22,331 bases of DNA from JAVEYA01 sp034003745 (GCA_034003745.1 JAVEYA010000030.1:1-22331), one strand, 5' to 3'. Counted from the first letter of the stretch, positions 15,459 through 22,331 are shown. Made by a program: numbers and translations. The notes: generated by a model from the letters alone, not told the origin.

Positions 15459-16427
15459 TTGCATATTGGCAGCATGGAAATAGCAAACAAAATCGTTTTG
15501 GCGCCGATGGCTGGGATTACCGACAAGGCTTTCCGTTTGATTGCCCGAGATTTCGGCTGTGGTTTGCTCTATACGGAAATGATCAGCGCCAAGGCGCTGA
15601 CCTACAAAAACATTAAGACCAAGGCCTTGCTTGATTTAAGCGGGGAGGAACAGCCCATCGCCGTCCAACTGTTCGGTTCGGAGCCGGAAGTGATGGCTCG
15701 GGCTGCAGTCATTGCCGCCAAAGAAGGCGCCGGCCTTATTGATATCAATATGGGTTGCCCCGTCCCCAAGATTGTTAAAAATGGAGAAGGCTCGGCGCTT
15801 TTGGAGAAGCCAGAAGTGGCCTTTTCCATTGTTAAGGCGATGAAGCAGGCGGTTTCTGTGCCGGTAACGGCAAAGATCAGGAGCGGCTTTTCCCCGGGAA
15901 ATATTGTGGCGGCAGAATTCGCGAAAGGTTTGGCCGACGCGGGGGCCGACGCGGTGTGCATCCATAGCAGGACCCGGGATCAGTATTATGCCGGCAAAGC
16001 GGATTGGTCCATGATCAAAAAAGTCAAAGCAAGCGTAAGTATTCCCGTAATCGGCAGCGGTGATATCTGGACGCCCCAGGACGCGCAAAGGATGCTGGAA
16101 GAGACCGGCTGCGACGCTGTTATGCTGGGGCGGGGCGTCTTGGGCAATCCCTGGCTGATTGCCAATGCGCGCGCATTTCTGTCCGGGGGAGAAATGAAAT
16201 TTCCCTCCGCCCGGGATAAGGTAGAGGGGGCGATGGTTCACCTGGATTTAATGATTGGCTTGAAAGGGGAAGAAATAGGGGTCAGGGAGATGCGCAAGCA
16301 TATCGCCTGGTATCTCAAAGGACTGCCGCATACGGCGGCGGTAAAAGAAGGAATCTTTAAGGCCAAAACCCGCCGGGAAGCAGGCGGGCTGCTGCAGGAA
16401 TATCTCTTGAGATATGCGGAAAATTAA
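15459..16427 (+). CDS. dusB: tRNA-dihydrouridine synthase, DusB type
   Basis: This flavoenzyme reduces uridines in the D-loop of tRNA. The start of the barrel, APMAGITDKAFR, and the active-site DINMGCP (Cys 100) are diagnostic. HSRTRDQYYAGKADW and MLGRGVLGNPW are also as expected, and the helical C-terminal domain REMRKHIAWYLKGLP is complete. Length is 322 residues. The start is TTG 15459, 5 nt after GAGGTGA (15447-15453). A possible promoter lies in the AT-rich leader. The next gene follows after 43 nt with no terminator. Confidence 0.94.
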   Translation: MHIGSMEIANKIVLAPMAGITDKAFRLIARDFGCGLLYTEMISAKALTYKNIKTKALLDLSGEEQPIAVQLFGSEPEVMARAAVIAAKEGAGLIDINMGCPVPKIVKNGEGSALLEKPEVAFSIVKAMKQAVSVPVTAKIRSGFSPGNIVAAEFAKGLADAGADAVCIHSRTRDQYYAGKADWSMIKKVKASVSIPVIGSGDIWTPQDAQRMLEETGCDAVMLGRGVLGNPWLIANARAFLSGGEMKFPSARDKVEGAMVHLDLMIGLKGEEIGVREMRKHIAWYLKGLPHTAAVKEGIFKAKTRREAGGLLQEYLLRYAEN

Positions 16428-16470
16428 AGAGAAGGGATCATTTAAGGCTTGACAGGAGGAACAAAAAAAG

Positions 16471-17412
16471 ATGAAGCATGTGGTCAGCGTGAGTTTGGGT
16501 TCATCCAGGAGAGACCATTGCGTAGAGACGGAAGTCGGCGGACATAAATTTCGAATTGAGCGCATCGGTACAAACGGGAATATTGAGAAAGCCATTGCTT
16601 TAATCCGGACCCTGGATGGAAAAGTCGATGCTTTTGGGATGGGTGGAATTGACTTATATATTCAAGCCGGCAGGAACCGCTATGTTTTTAAGGACGCCAG
16701 GCGTATTGCCGCCGCGGCCAGACTTTCGCCCATCGTGGATGGTTCGGGACTGAAGAATACTTTGGAAAAAAAGGCGCTGCAGTATTTAATAAATAACGGC
16801 ATTTTGGATTTTCAAGGTAAAAATGTACTTCTGGTGTGCGGGGTCGACCGCTTCGGCATGGCCGAAACGCTGGTTGAATCCGGCGCGCAAGTATCTTTCG
16901 GCGATTTGGTTTTTTGTTTGAATATTCCCGTGCTGATCAAATCACTGGATACTCTGGCGGCAGTGGCCGGAGTTTTAGGCCCGGTGGTCAGTCAGCTTCC
17001 TTTCCAATACGTTTATCCTACCGGCTCTAAACAGGAATGCATTTGTAACAAATACCAAAAATATTATGATTGCCATGAAATCATCGCCGGTGATTTTCAT
17101 TACATAAAAAAATATTTGCCGGAGAAAATATCTGAAAAAATAATTATTACGAACACAGTTACCCCGGAAGATGTGCAGTTGCTGCAGGGCAGAGGCGCAC
17201 GCTTTCTGATTACCACCACCCCGGAAATCCAGGGGCGCTCCTTTGGCACCAACGTCATGGAAGCGGTTTTGGTTACGCTTTTAGGCAAAGAAAAAAAGGA
17301 GATTCCGGTGGAGGAATATTATCAAATCCTGGAAAGGGTGAATTTTCAACCCCGGGTAATTGACTTCACCGAAATCCGCAGTGGCTGGGACGGGGGAGAA
17401 AGGCATGGATAA
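16471..17412 (+). CDS. Unassigned protein commonly annotated quinate 5-dehydrogenase
   Basis: This 313-residue protein resembles those labelled quinate 5-dehydrogenase in Desulfitobacterium-like genomes, but I see none of the AroE substrate motifs. Residues 118-135 (NVLLVCGVDRFGMAETLVE region) look like the first strand and turn of a Rossmann fold. The N-terminal part has DAFGMGGIDLY (53-63). Cys 190, Cys 192, Cys 201 and His 202 cluster in the middle and could bind a metal or form a disulfide. The ATG follows GGAGGA by about 10 nt. The stop overlaps the next gene by 8 nt, so the two are translationally coupled and probably work together. Its function is unknown. Confidence 0.75.
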   Translation: MKHVVSVSLGSSRRDHCVETEVGGHKFRIERIGTNGNIEKAIALIRTLDGKVDAFGMGGIDLYIQAGRNRYVFKDARRIAAAARLSPIVDGSGLKNTLEKKALQYLINNGILDFQGKNVLLVCGVDRFGMAETLVESGAQVSFGDLVFCLNIPVLIKSLDTLAAVAGVLGPVVSQLPFQYVYPTGSKQECICNKYQKYYDCHEIIAGDFHYIKKYLPEKISEKIIITNTVTPEDVQLLQGRGARFLITTTPEIQGRSFGTNVMEAVLVTLLGKEKKEIPVEEYYQILERVNFQPRVIDFTEIRSGWDGGERHG

Positions 17413-18538
17413 GTTTGCTTTTATTATCCATCCTTTGGATATTGAGGATTATTACCGTAAATTTCCGGCGGCCCGGCATCTGCCGCAATTTATTATCGAA
17501 AGAGCGGCCAGAGTTTTGCCTCCTTTTAAAGTCTCCGATATTACCGGAATCAAATCCGCCTATAACGAGTGTGTCGGAGAATTCATCGCCTGCCCCTTAA
17601 CGGCGAGTCAATTCTTAAAGCTCCCGGTCTCTTTTTGTTATCAGAAAATCATTGCCTGCGTTAAACTGGCTCAAAAGAACGGCGCCGGGATTGTAGGCTT
17701 AGGCGCTTTCACTTCGGTAGTAGGAGACGCCGGGATCACCATCGCCAATCAGGCGGGGATAGCTGTGACCACAGGCAACAGCTATACGGTGCATATCGCT
17801 TTGGCCGGGACCAAAATGGCTGCGGAGCTGATGGGGATCGACTGGTCCCGGGCCAATGTGCTCATCCTGGGGGCGACAGGCTCGATTGGCAGCGTCTGTG
17901 CCCGGCTCTTAGCGCAGGAAAACAAATATATTACCCTGGCAGCCCGTCAACAAAACAAACTGGACCGTTTGGCCGCCGCTATTATGTATGAAACCGGACT
18001 GGCGGTGAAGATAACCAATGACGTCAGACAGGCGCTGAGGAGTGCGGATATCATTATTGCCGTCTCCTCTTCATTGGAACATCAGATTTATCCGGAAGAC
18101 CTGAAGCCCGGCGCTATTGTCTGCGATGTGTCCAGGCCGCGGGACGTCTCGCCCCGTGTCAGTGAGGAAAGAAAAGATGTTTTGGTGATTGAGGGCGGGG
18201 TAGTCAAAGCGCCCAACGGCGCAGAGTTTAATTTTGATTTTGGTTTCCCCCCCGGGCAGTCTTATGCCTGCATGGCCGAAACGATGATTCTGACTCTGGA
18301 GAAAAGATATGAAAACTATTCTTTGGGCCGGGAAATGGAACTCCATAAAGTGAAAGAAATTGCCGCACTGGGGGATAAACATGGTTTTAAGCTGGCCGGA
18401 TTACGCAGTTTCGAACGGACAGTAAGTCCGGAGGAAATCAGCTTAATTAAACGCCGGGCTGCCGGCCTGGGTTTTGAACCGGCGCGGGCCCGGCAGAAAT
18501 TCCAAAACCTTGACAAATATGGGGGTAAGTCTATATAA
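17405..18538 (+). CDS. Long-chain acyl-ACP reductase (AAR)-like protein, usually labelled shikimate dehydrogenase
   Basis: By recall alignment, this 377-residue protein follows Synechococcus AAR almost end to end. LAQKNGAGIVGLGAFTSV matches the AAR AHAQKNGINITALGGFSS region. TTGNSYTVHI matches TTGNTHTAYI, and the NADPH loop GATGSIGS (156-163) matches GATGDIGS. SYACMAETMILTLEKRY matches the AAR catalytic segment, with Cys 289 at the place of the acyl-binding Cys 294. YSLGRE and KHGF near the C-terminus also match. AAR reduces fatty acyl-ACP to fatty aldehyde. The start is ATG 17405 after a GGGGGAGAAAGG site, overlapping the previous gene by 8 nt. A longer start at 17360 would overlap more and lacks a site. 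The protein has ~35 extra C-terminal residues. Substrate and product here are inference. Confidence 0.8.
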   Translation: MDKFAFIIHPLDIEDYYRKFPAARHLPQFIIERAARVLPPFKVSDITGIKSAYNECVGEFIACPLTASQFLKLPVSFCYQKIIACVKLAQKNGAGIVGLGAFTSVVGDAGITIANQAGIAVTTGNSYTVHIALAGTKMAAELMGIDWSRANVLILGATGSIGSVCARLLAQENKYITLAARQQNKLDRLAAAIMYETGLAVKITNDVRQALRSADIIIAVSSSLEHQIYPEDLKPGAIVCDVSRPRDVSPRVSEERKDVLVIEGGVVKAPNGAEFNFDFGFPPGQSYACMAETMILTLEKRYENYSLGREMELHKVKEIAALGDKHGFKLAGLRSFERTVSPEEISLIKRRAAGLGFEPARARQKFQNLDKYGGKSI

Positions 18539-18573
18539 TGACTCTAGGTTTAGGACAATTAACCGTAAAAACA

Positions 18574-18589
18574 AAGCACTGCAGTGCTT
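18574..18589. repeat. Perfect 16-bp palindrome before greA
   Basis: AAGCACTGCAGTGCTT is fully self-complementary and lies 36 nt after the AAR-like gene. No T-run follows, so it is a better operator candidate than a terminator. Its last bases overlap a possible -35, TTGAAA (18588-18593), paired with TATTTT (18612-18617) at 18 nt. Confidence 0.6.
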
Positions 18590-18608
18590 GAAATAAGCAA
18601 GCTGCAAG

Positions 18609-18629
18609 TGTTATTTTATTTAAATAACA
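18609..18629. repeat. AT-rich inverted repeat before greA
   Basis: TGTTATTT (18609-18616) and AAATAACA (18622-18629) form a perfect 8-bp stem with a five-base loop. It overlaps the possible greA -10 element. The AT content makes it weak as an RNA hairpin but reasonable as a protein site. Confidence 0.4.
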
Positions 18630-18644
18630 TGAACTATTTTAAAA

Positions 18645-18656
18645 CTATGCGCATAG
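18645..18656. repeat. Third palindrome before greA
   Basis: CTATGCGCATAG is a perfect 12-bp palindrome 40 nt before the greA start, within the probable 5' untranslated region. Confidence 0.4.
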
Positions 18657-18696
18657 GCTTTCTTAGGATTTAAGTAATTTCGAGGGAGCGAAAGAT

Positions 18697-19173
18697 ATGA
18701 TGACAGAAAAAGAAGTTTTCTTGACACAAGAAGGCTGTATCAAATTAGAAAATGAGTTGGAAAATCTTAAAACAGTAAAAAGAAGAGAAGTGGCTGAAAG
18801 AATCAAGCAGGCTATAGAATTTGGCGACATCAGCGAAAACTCCGAGTATGAAGACGCCAAAAACGAACAAGCCTTTATTGAAGGCCGCATTCTTACCCTC
18901 GAGAAAATGCTCAGAAATGCCAGGATTATTGAGCAGGAGCAGAATACTTCCAACGTAGTGCAAATAGGTACGAAAATATCCCTGAAGGATATGGAGTACG
19001 GCGACTCTTTTGAGTATATCATCGTGGGTTCGGCTGAGGCTGACCCAACCAATAACAGGATCTCTTTTGAATCTCCGGTAGGCAAAGCCATTATCGGCAA
19101 AAAAACAGGGGATGTCGTTGAAGTGAGTGTTCCTGCCGGTATGATCAGATACAAGATTGTTTCCGTAGGTTAA
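18697..19173 (+). CDS. greA: Transcription elongation factor GreA
   Basis: GreA enters the secondary channel of RNA polymerase and stimulates cleavage of backtracked RNA. Residues ~10-80 form the coiled coil with the tip FGDISENSEYEDAK, whose acidic D44 and E47 correspond to the functional D41 and E44 of the E. coli protein. The C-terminal FKBP-like domain (ISLKDMEYGD onward, SPVGKAIIGKKTGD) is complete. The 158 residues are standard. Two ATGs stand in tandem (18697 and 18700), behind GAGGGAG (18682-18688), so the exact start is uncertain by one codon. Its coding is more AT-rich than the upstream genes. lysS follows, as in many Firmicutes. Confidence 0.96.
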   Translation: MMTEKEVFLTQEGCIKLENELENLKTVKRREVAERIKQAIEFGDISENSEYEDAKNEQAFIEGRILTLEKMLRNARIIEQEQNTSNVVQIGTKISLKDMEYGDSFEYIIVGSAEADPTNNRISFESPVGKAIIGKKTGDVVEVSVPAGMIRYKIVSVG

Positions 19174-19183
19174 ATCTAGCATG

Positions 19184-19211
19184 TTTTTATCCTCTGTCTT
19201 TTTATCCTCTG
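19184..19211. repeat. Short tandem repeat between greA and lysS
   Basis: TTTTTATCCTCTG occurs twice (19184-19196 and 19199-19211) with a 15-nt period. It fills most of the 57-nt gap and is probably a small local duplication. Confidence 0.6.
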
Positions 19212-19230
19212 AATGAAGGGAAGTCTTTTT

Positions 19231-20715
19231 GTGGATGAAGTTCTTGGACAAGAATTGGATTTAACGCAGCTCATGCAAGTCCGTCTGGAAAAATTAGAAG
19301 AACTGAAGAAGAAAGGAATCAATCCCTTCGGTTCAAAATTTATTCGCACCCACTATGCCACTGACATAGTGGATAATTTTGCGCAATTGGAAGGAAGCGC
19401 CGTTACCGTGGCCGGCCGTCTTATGTCCAAAAGGGATATGGGCAAGGCGGGGTTCTCCCATGTGCAGGACCTCTCGGGACTGATTCAGATTTATGTCAGA
19501 AAAGACGATGTGGGTGAAGAAGCGCATGAGTTATTTAAAAAACTGGACATCGGCGATATTGTCGGTGTTTCGGGACAGGTTTTCCGGACCCAAAAAGGCG
19601 AAATCTCCATTCATGCCAAAGAAATTATGCTTTTGACCAAGTCGCTGCAGCCCCTGCCGGAGAAATGGCATGGCTTAAAAGATGTAGAACTGAGATACCG
19701 CCAGAGATATGTCGACTTGATCGTCAATCCTGAGGTGAAAGACACCTTCATTAAAAGAAGCAGAATCATCCAGGCTATTCGTTCTTATTTGGACGACCAA
19801 GGCTTTCTGGAAGTGGAAACCCCCACGATGCACGCCATTGCCGGGGGCGCCAGCGCCCGTCCGTTCATTACGCACCATAACACCCTGGATATTGATTTAT
19901 ATATGCGCATTGCCCTGGAACTGCACCTAAAGCGCCTGATTGTCGGCGGTCTGGAGAAAGTCTATGAACTGGGACGGGTTTTCCGCAATGAGGGGATATC
20001 CACCCGGCATAATCCTGAGTTTACGATGCTGGAACTGTACCAGGCGTACGCCGACTATGAAGACATGATGCAATTGACCGAAGAGCTGGTTTCCTCAGTG
20101 GCCCGGAAGGTTCTGGGTACGACGAAAATAACCTACCAGGGTACGGAAATTGACCTCACCCCGCCGTGGACCCGGATTACTATGGTGGAAGCAGTGAAAA
20201 AATATTCCGGGGTGGATTTTGAGAAAATCAACAGTGATGAAGAGGCCCGGCAGGCCGCGGCCAAGCTGGGCGTGCACTGTGAAAAAGATGCCACCATTGG
20301 CGCGATCCTTAATTTATTCTTTGAGGAAAAAGCAGAAGAGCAGCTCATCCAGCCGACTTTTATCCTGGATTATCCCCTTGAAATATCTCCTTTGGCGAAA
20401 AGAAAAGAGGACAATCCCTCCTTTACGTATAGATTTGAAGCTTTTATCACTGCCCGGGAAATGGCCAACGCTTTTTCCGAATTAAATGATCCCCTGGACC
20501 AGAAAGAACGGTTTGTCAAGCAAATGCAGCAACGGGAAAAAGGCGATGAAGAAGCGCAAATGATGGATGAAGATTTTGTGCGCGCCCTGGAAGTGGGTAT
20601 GCCGCCGACGGGTGGCTTAGGCATCGGTATCGACCGGCTGGTCATGCTGTTGACCGACTCGCCTTCCATTCGGGATGTGATCCTCTTCCCGACGCTTAAA
20701 CCCAGAGAATACTAA
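19231..20715 (+). CDS. lysS: Lysyl-tRNA synthetase, class II
   Basis: LysS charges tRNA-Lys. An N-terminal OB-fold anticodon-binding domain (VTVAGRLMSKRDMGKAGFSH region) is followed by the class II catalytic core. Motif 2 is FRNEGISTRHNPEFTMLE from residue 251, and motif 3 is GGLGIGIDRLVMLL at 461-474. FITAREMANAFSELNDP is also typical of the family. I chose GTG 19231, giving 494 residues, because AAGGGA lies about 9 nt before it. An in-frame ATG at 19213 would add six residues but has no ribosome binding site and abuts the tandem repeat. The gene ends just before a strong terminator. Confidence 0.95.
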   Translation: MDEVLGQELDLTQLMQVRLEKLEELKKKGINPFGSKFIRTHYATDIVDNFAQLEGSAVTVAGRLMSKRDMGKAGFSHVQDLSGLIQIYVRKDDVGEEAHELFKKLDIGDIVGVSGQVFRTQKGEISIHAKEIMLLTKSLQPLPEKWHGLKDVELRYRQRYVDLIVNPEVKDTFIKRSRIIQAIRSYLDDQGFLEVETPTMHAIAGGASARPFITHHNTLDIDLYMRIALELHLKRLIVGGLEKVYELGRVFRNEGISTRHNPEFTMLELYQAYADYEDMMQLTEELVSSVARKVLGTTKITYQGTEIDLTPPWTRITMVEAVKKYSGVDFEKINSDEEARQAAAKLGVHCEKDATIGAILNLFFEEKAEEQLIQPTFILDYPLEISPLAKRKEDNPSFTYRFEAFITAREMANAFSELNDPLDQKERFVKQMQQREKGDEEAQMMDEDFVRALEVGMPPTGGLGIGIDRLVMLLTDSPSIRDVILFPTLKPREY

Positions 20716-20716
20716 A

Positions 20717-20750
20717 AAGACGGTTTGGGTTACCCCCAAACCGTTTTCTT
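20717..20750. terminator. Bidirectional terminator between lysS and the superoxide dismutase gene
   Basis: ACGGTTTGGG (20720-20729) and CCCAAACCGT (20735-20744) form a perfect 10-bp stem with a five-base loop. A-rich sequence lies on the left and T-rich on the right, so it should stop the lysS transcript and also the converging - strand gene. Confidence 0.9.
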
Positions 20751-20759
20751 ATCTTCCAT

Positions 20760-21242
20760 TTAAATTACGCGGGTGATTACTCCGCAGGCCAGCCGCAGTC
20801 CGGAGTTTCCTGTCGGCTGGGTGCGGTAATCATCAGGATTCTGGTGGATAATTACCGCGCGGCCGAGGATATCGGCAGGCTTGAACCGGTTGGTAAAGAA
20901 GCTCATTTTGGCAAAGCCGTTATTGGAGAAAAGGACCGGGAAATCTCCGGCATGATGTCCGTGAGGCTGATTATCGGGATTCCAGTGACCACCGGCGCCG
21001 GCAAAAGGATTCGCAGGGTCTCCTATGTCGCAGGCGCCGAATTCGTGCAAATGAAAACCATGGGGACCAATCGGAGAATTTTCGCCCTGGGCGGGTTGAT
21101 AAGGAGGCAATCCCCGAACTTCAACCTTAACCTTGGTTCCGCCGGGTACACTTATAAAATAAACGGCGCCGCTGAGCCCGGGCGCTAAGGGCCCGCCTTG
21201 CAGTTCAGCTTTGACGATTAGGGGAATAATTTTATTATGCAT
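20760..21242 (-). CDS. sodC: Cu/Zn superoxide dismutase
   Basis: The enzyme converts superoxide to oxygen and hydrogen peroxide. All metal ligands can be read: FHLHEFG (H64, H66), GGHWNP (H86, the bridging position), PHGHHAGDF (H94-H97 region, D100) and IIHQNPDD (H133). The active-site arginine is R150 in GLRLACGV, and C71 and C153 can form the family disulfide. I chose the ATG at 21242, 6 nt after GAGGTG, over a GTG at 21251 that lies inside that site. The 160-residue protein has no evident signal peptide or lipobox, unlike many bacterial SodC proteins, so it may be cytoplasmic. It converges on lysS and has an insertion sequence about 125 nt upstream. Confidence 0.93.
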   Translation of the reverse strand: MHNKIIPLIVKAELQGGPLAPGLSGAVYFISVPGGTKVKVEVRGLPPYQPAQGENSPIGPHGFHLHEFGACDIGDPANPFAGAGGHWNPDNQPHGHHAGDFPVLFSNNGFAKMSFFTNRFKPADILGRAVIIHQNPDDYRTQPTGNSGLRLACGVITRVI

Positions 21243-21308
21243 AAACTTCACCTCTTATAGCTTGATTAGTGTAATATATGTCCAGGCTGCAAAAAGGTGA
21301 TGGATTCG

Positions 21309-21389
21309 TTGAAGCAAAACAGCAATTATAATTTAATTTTAGGCAATAAGTTCCAGTATATTGTGTCTGTCAATAGTCAGGGAAAATGA
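21309..21389 (+). pseudogene. Truncated reading frame cut by the insertion sequence
   Basis: A TTG at 21309 follows AAAAAGGTG (21291-21299), the same kind of start used by folP, coaX and dusB here. The frame reads LKQNSNYNLILGNKFQYIVS, then a few residues that come from the insertion sequence end, and stops at a TGA at 21387-21389. It looks like the first ~20 codons of a host gene whose remainder lies beyond the element. I do not recognise it. A chance frame remains possible. Confidence 0.3.
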
Positions 21390-22331
21390 CATCCCTTTAG
21401 GTAGATAACTCGGCAGCAGAAATGTCATCCTTACGATGCTTAGAGACAAATAATTGATTGTAACCAAACCAGGGCGATTTGTTCTTAGTTTTAGCTGCAG
21501 GCTGATTCGGGATATTTTTTGCTAGAATCTGTTTCTGTGGGCTTTGCGGCATAGTAACCTCCTTGGTCTTAGATGTAATAGGTTCAGGAGTCATCACAAG
21601 GTATTTAAAAAGTACCTTTATGCCAATATAACTGCTGGTAGCAACGGTGACCGTATCATGGGGGGCAGCAGGGACCTCAATATTACCAACATACAAGGGG
21701 AGCTGATATTTCTGGCCCTGAAAAGAAAAAGTAAGGCCGGAATCGAGTTTCCTAGTTACATGTTTGGCAAAAATCAACTGCAATTCGGAGAGATCTTTTT
21801 TAGGCAAAAAAACCTTTTCGGGGCTGGCGGCCTGGACAGCAAATTTCCGGTTGTAACAGGGGATATAAAGCTTGAGGATTCGTTAGCCTCTTCGACAGAG
21901 CAGATACCTTTACGCTGCATATCCTTGGCTAAGCGATCCTGGAGAGTCCCCCAGAGTCTTTCAATTCCCCCTTTAGCCTGAGGAGACGTAGCGATAATCA
22001 ACAAAATGTTAAGTTGCTGAAGCGCCCTGGCGAATTGAGGCTGTTTCTGAATTTTACCCTCGAGCTCTTCGCCAATATTAAGAGCCGATTTCTTTTTGGT
22101 ATCATAAACAAAAACGGTTCGCCCATCGGTATAGAATTCCCTGGGCAAATGGCCATCCTGATTCATTTGGAACATCAATTCACAATACCCCTCGAAAGTC
22201 TCCTCTTTTGCAAAATGAAGAGCCAGGACACGACCGGTGGCGTCATCAACAGCGCCGTGGAGATGGAGATAAGAGCCATTGTTCAGCCAATCGAACTTGG
22301 AAGCATCCATCTGGGCCAGTCCACCCTCGTG
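21368..22331 (-). mobile_element. End of an ISNCY/IS1202-like insertion sequence, continuing past the window
   Basis: The - strand transposase stops at 21397, and the sequence just beyond, TGTCAATAG to TGACATCC (21368-21394), has the look of the termini of this group. A TGTCA (21368-21372) and a TGACA pair flank it, and a related ATGTCATCC copy lies inside at 21421-21429. I place the left end near 21368. The other terminus and any target duplication are outside the window, so the boundary is provisional. Confidence 0.55.
21397..22331 (-). pseudogene. Frameshifted transposase, ISNCY/IS1202-like, 5' end outside the window
   Basis: The part from 22331 to about 21882 encodes the DDE integrase core: MDASKFDWLNNGS with the first Asp, FYTDGRTVF with the second, and SPQAKGGIERLWGTL with the catalytic Glu. 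After VEEANE this frame becomes non-homologous and stops at 21774. The expected continuation, YIPCYNRKFAVQAASPEKVF then LPKKDLSEL, is in another frame and runs on to the stop at 21397. Restoring one T in GAATCCTCAAG (revcomp of about 21871-21881) would give GAATTC and join the two. The gene therefore carries a one-base deletion, real or from sequencing. The last ~100 residues are the usual variable C-terminal domain. Confidence 0.85.

Noticed and set aside
17405..18538. True shikimate dehydrogenase (AroE) assignment
   Set aside because: The substrate-binding motifs of AroE are missing, and the sequence follows acyl-ACP reductase along its length. The label comes from the shared nucleotide-binding domain.
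20844..21188. A 114-codon open frame on the + strand
   Set aside because: It lies wholly inside sodC on the opposite strand, and the sodC frame carries all enzyme motifs.
1..22331. CRISPR arrays, tRNA or rRNA genes, prophage or defence genes
   Set aside because: No regularly spaced repeats, tRNA cloverleaf patterns, rRNA segments or recognisable defence proteins were seen; the only mobile DNA is the insertion sequence at the right edge.

Overview
The window looks like chromosomal core sequence from an endospore-forming Firmicute of the Peptococcaceae/Desulfitobacteriaceae kind (Desulfitobacterium, Dehalobacter or Desulfosporosinus-like). The reasons are spoIIE followed by tilS and ftsH, formate-tetrahydrofolate ligase, strong AGGAGG-type ribosome binding sites, several TTG/GTG starts, and a dusB - dehydrogenase pair - greA - lysS order. 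This placement is by gene content and recall, not by a database search. Every gene except the last two is on the + strand.

Region 1 (1-6380): the 3' end of an unrecognised gene, then spoIIE (forespore phosphatase that activates sigma-F), tilS (tRNA-Ile lysidine synthase) and ftsH (membrane AAA protease), closed by a hairpin terminator. Region 2 (6400-11245): ndk, a hotdog thioesterase with the FlK (fluoroacetyl-CoA thioesterase) catalytic residues, fhs, and folP-folB-folK, which are tightly packed or overlapping and cover one-carbon and folate synthesis. The block ends at a strong terminator whose left arm can also pair with an upstream segment, so it may be an attenuator for the next operon.

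Region 3 (11292-15326): vitamin and CoA genes. A Rossmann/DUF2520 protein overlaps panB by 77 nt, followed by panC, then bioY (biotin uptake) and coaX (type III pantothenate kinase). Between panC and bioY are a near-consensus sigma-A promoter and two BirA-type operators, one over the -35 and one at the predicted transcription start. Region 4 (15459-20750): dusB, an overlapping two-gene cassette usually annotated quinate/shikimate dehydrogenase, a palindrome-rich leader, greA and lysS, then a terminator that can serve both strands. The second cassette protein aligns, by my reading, with cyanobacterial long-chain acyl-ACP reductase, including its catalytic cysteine. This is the most interesting item in the window.

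Region 5 (20760-22331): a Cu/Zn superoxide dismutase on the - strand, a short truncated + strand reading frame, and the end of an insertion sequence of the ISNCY/IS1202-like type, whose - strand transposase carries a frameshift and runs off the window. No stretch over 300 bases lacks a gene. I saw no tRNA, rRNA or CRISPR array.
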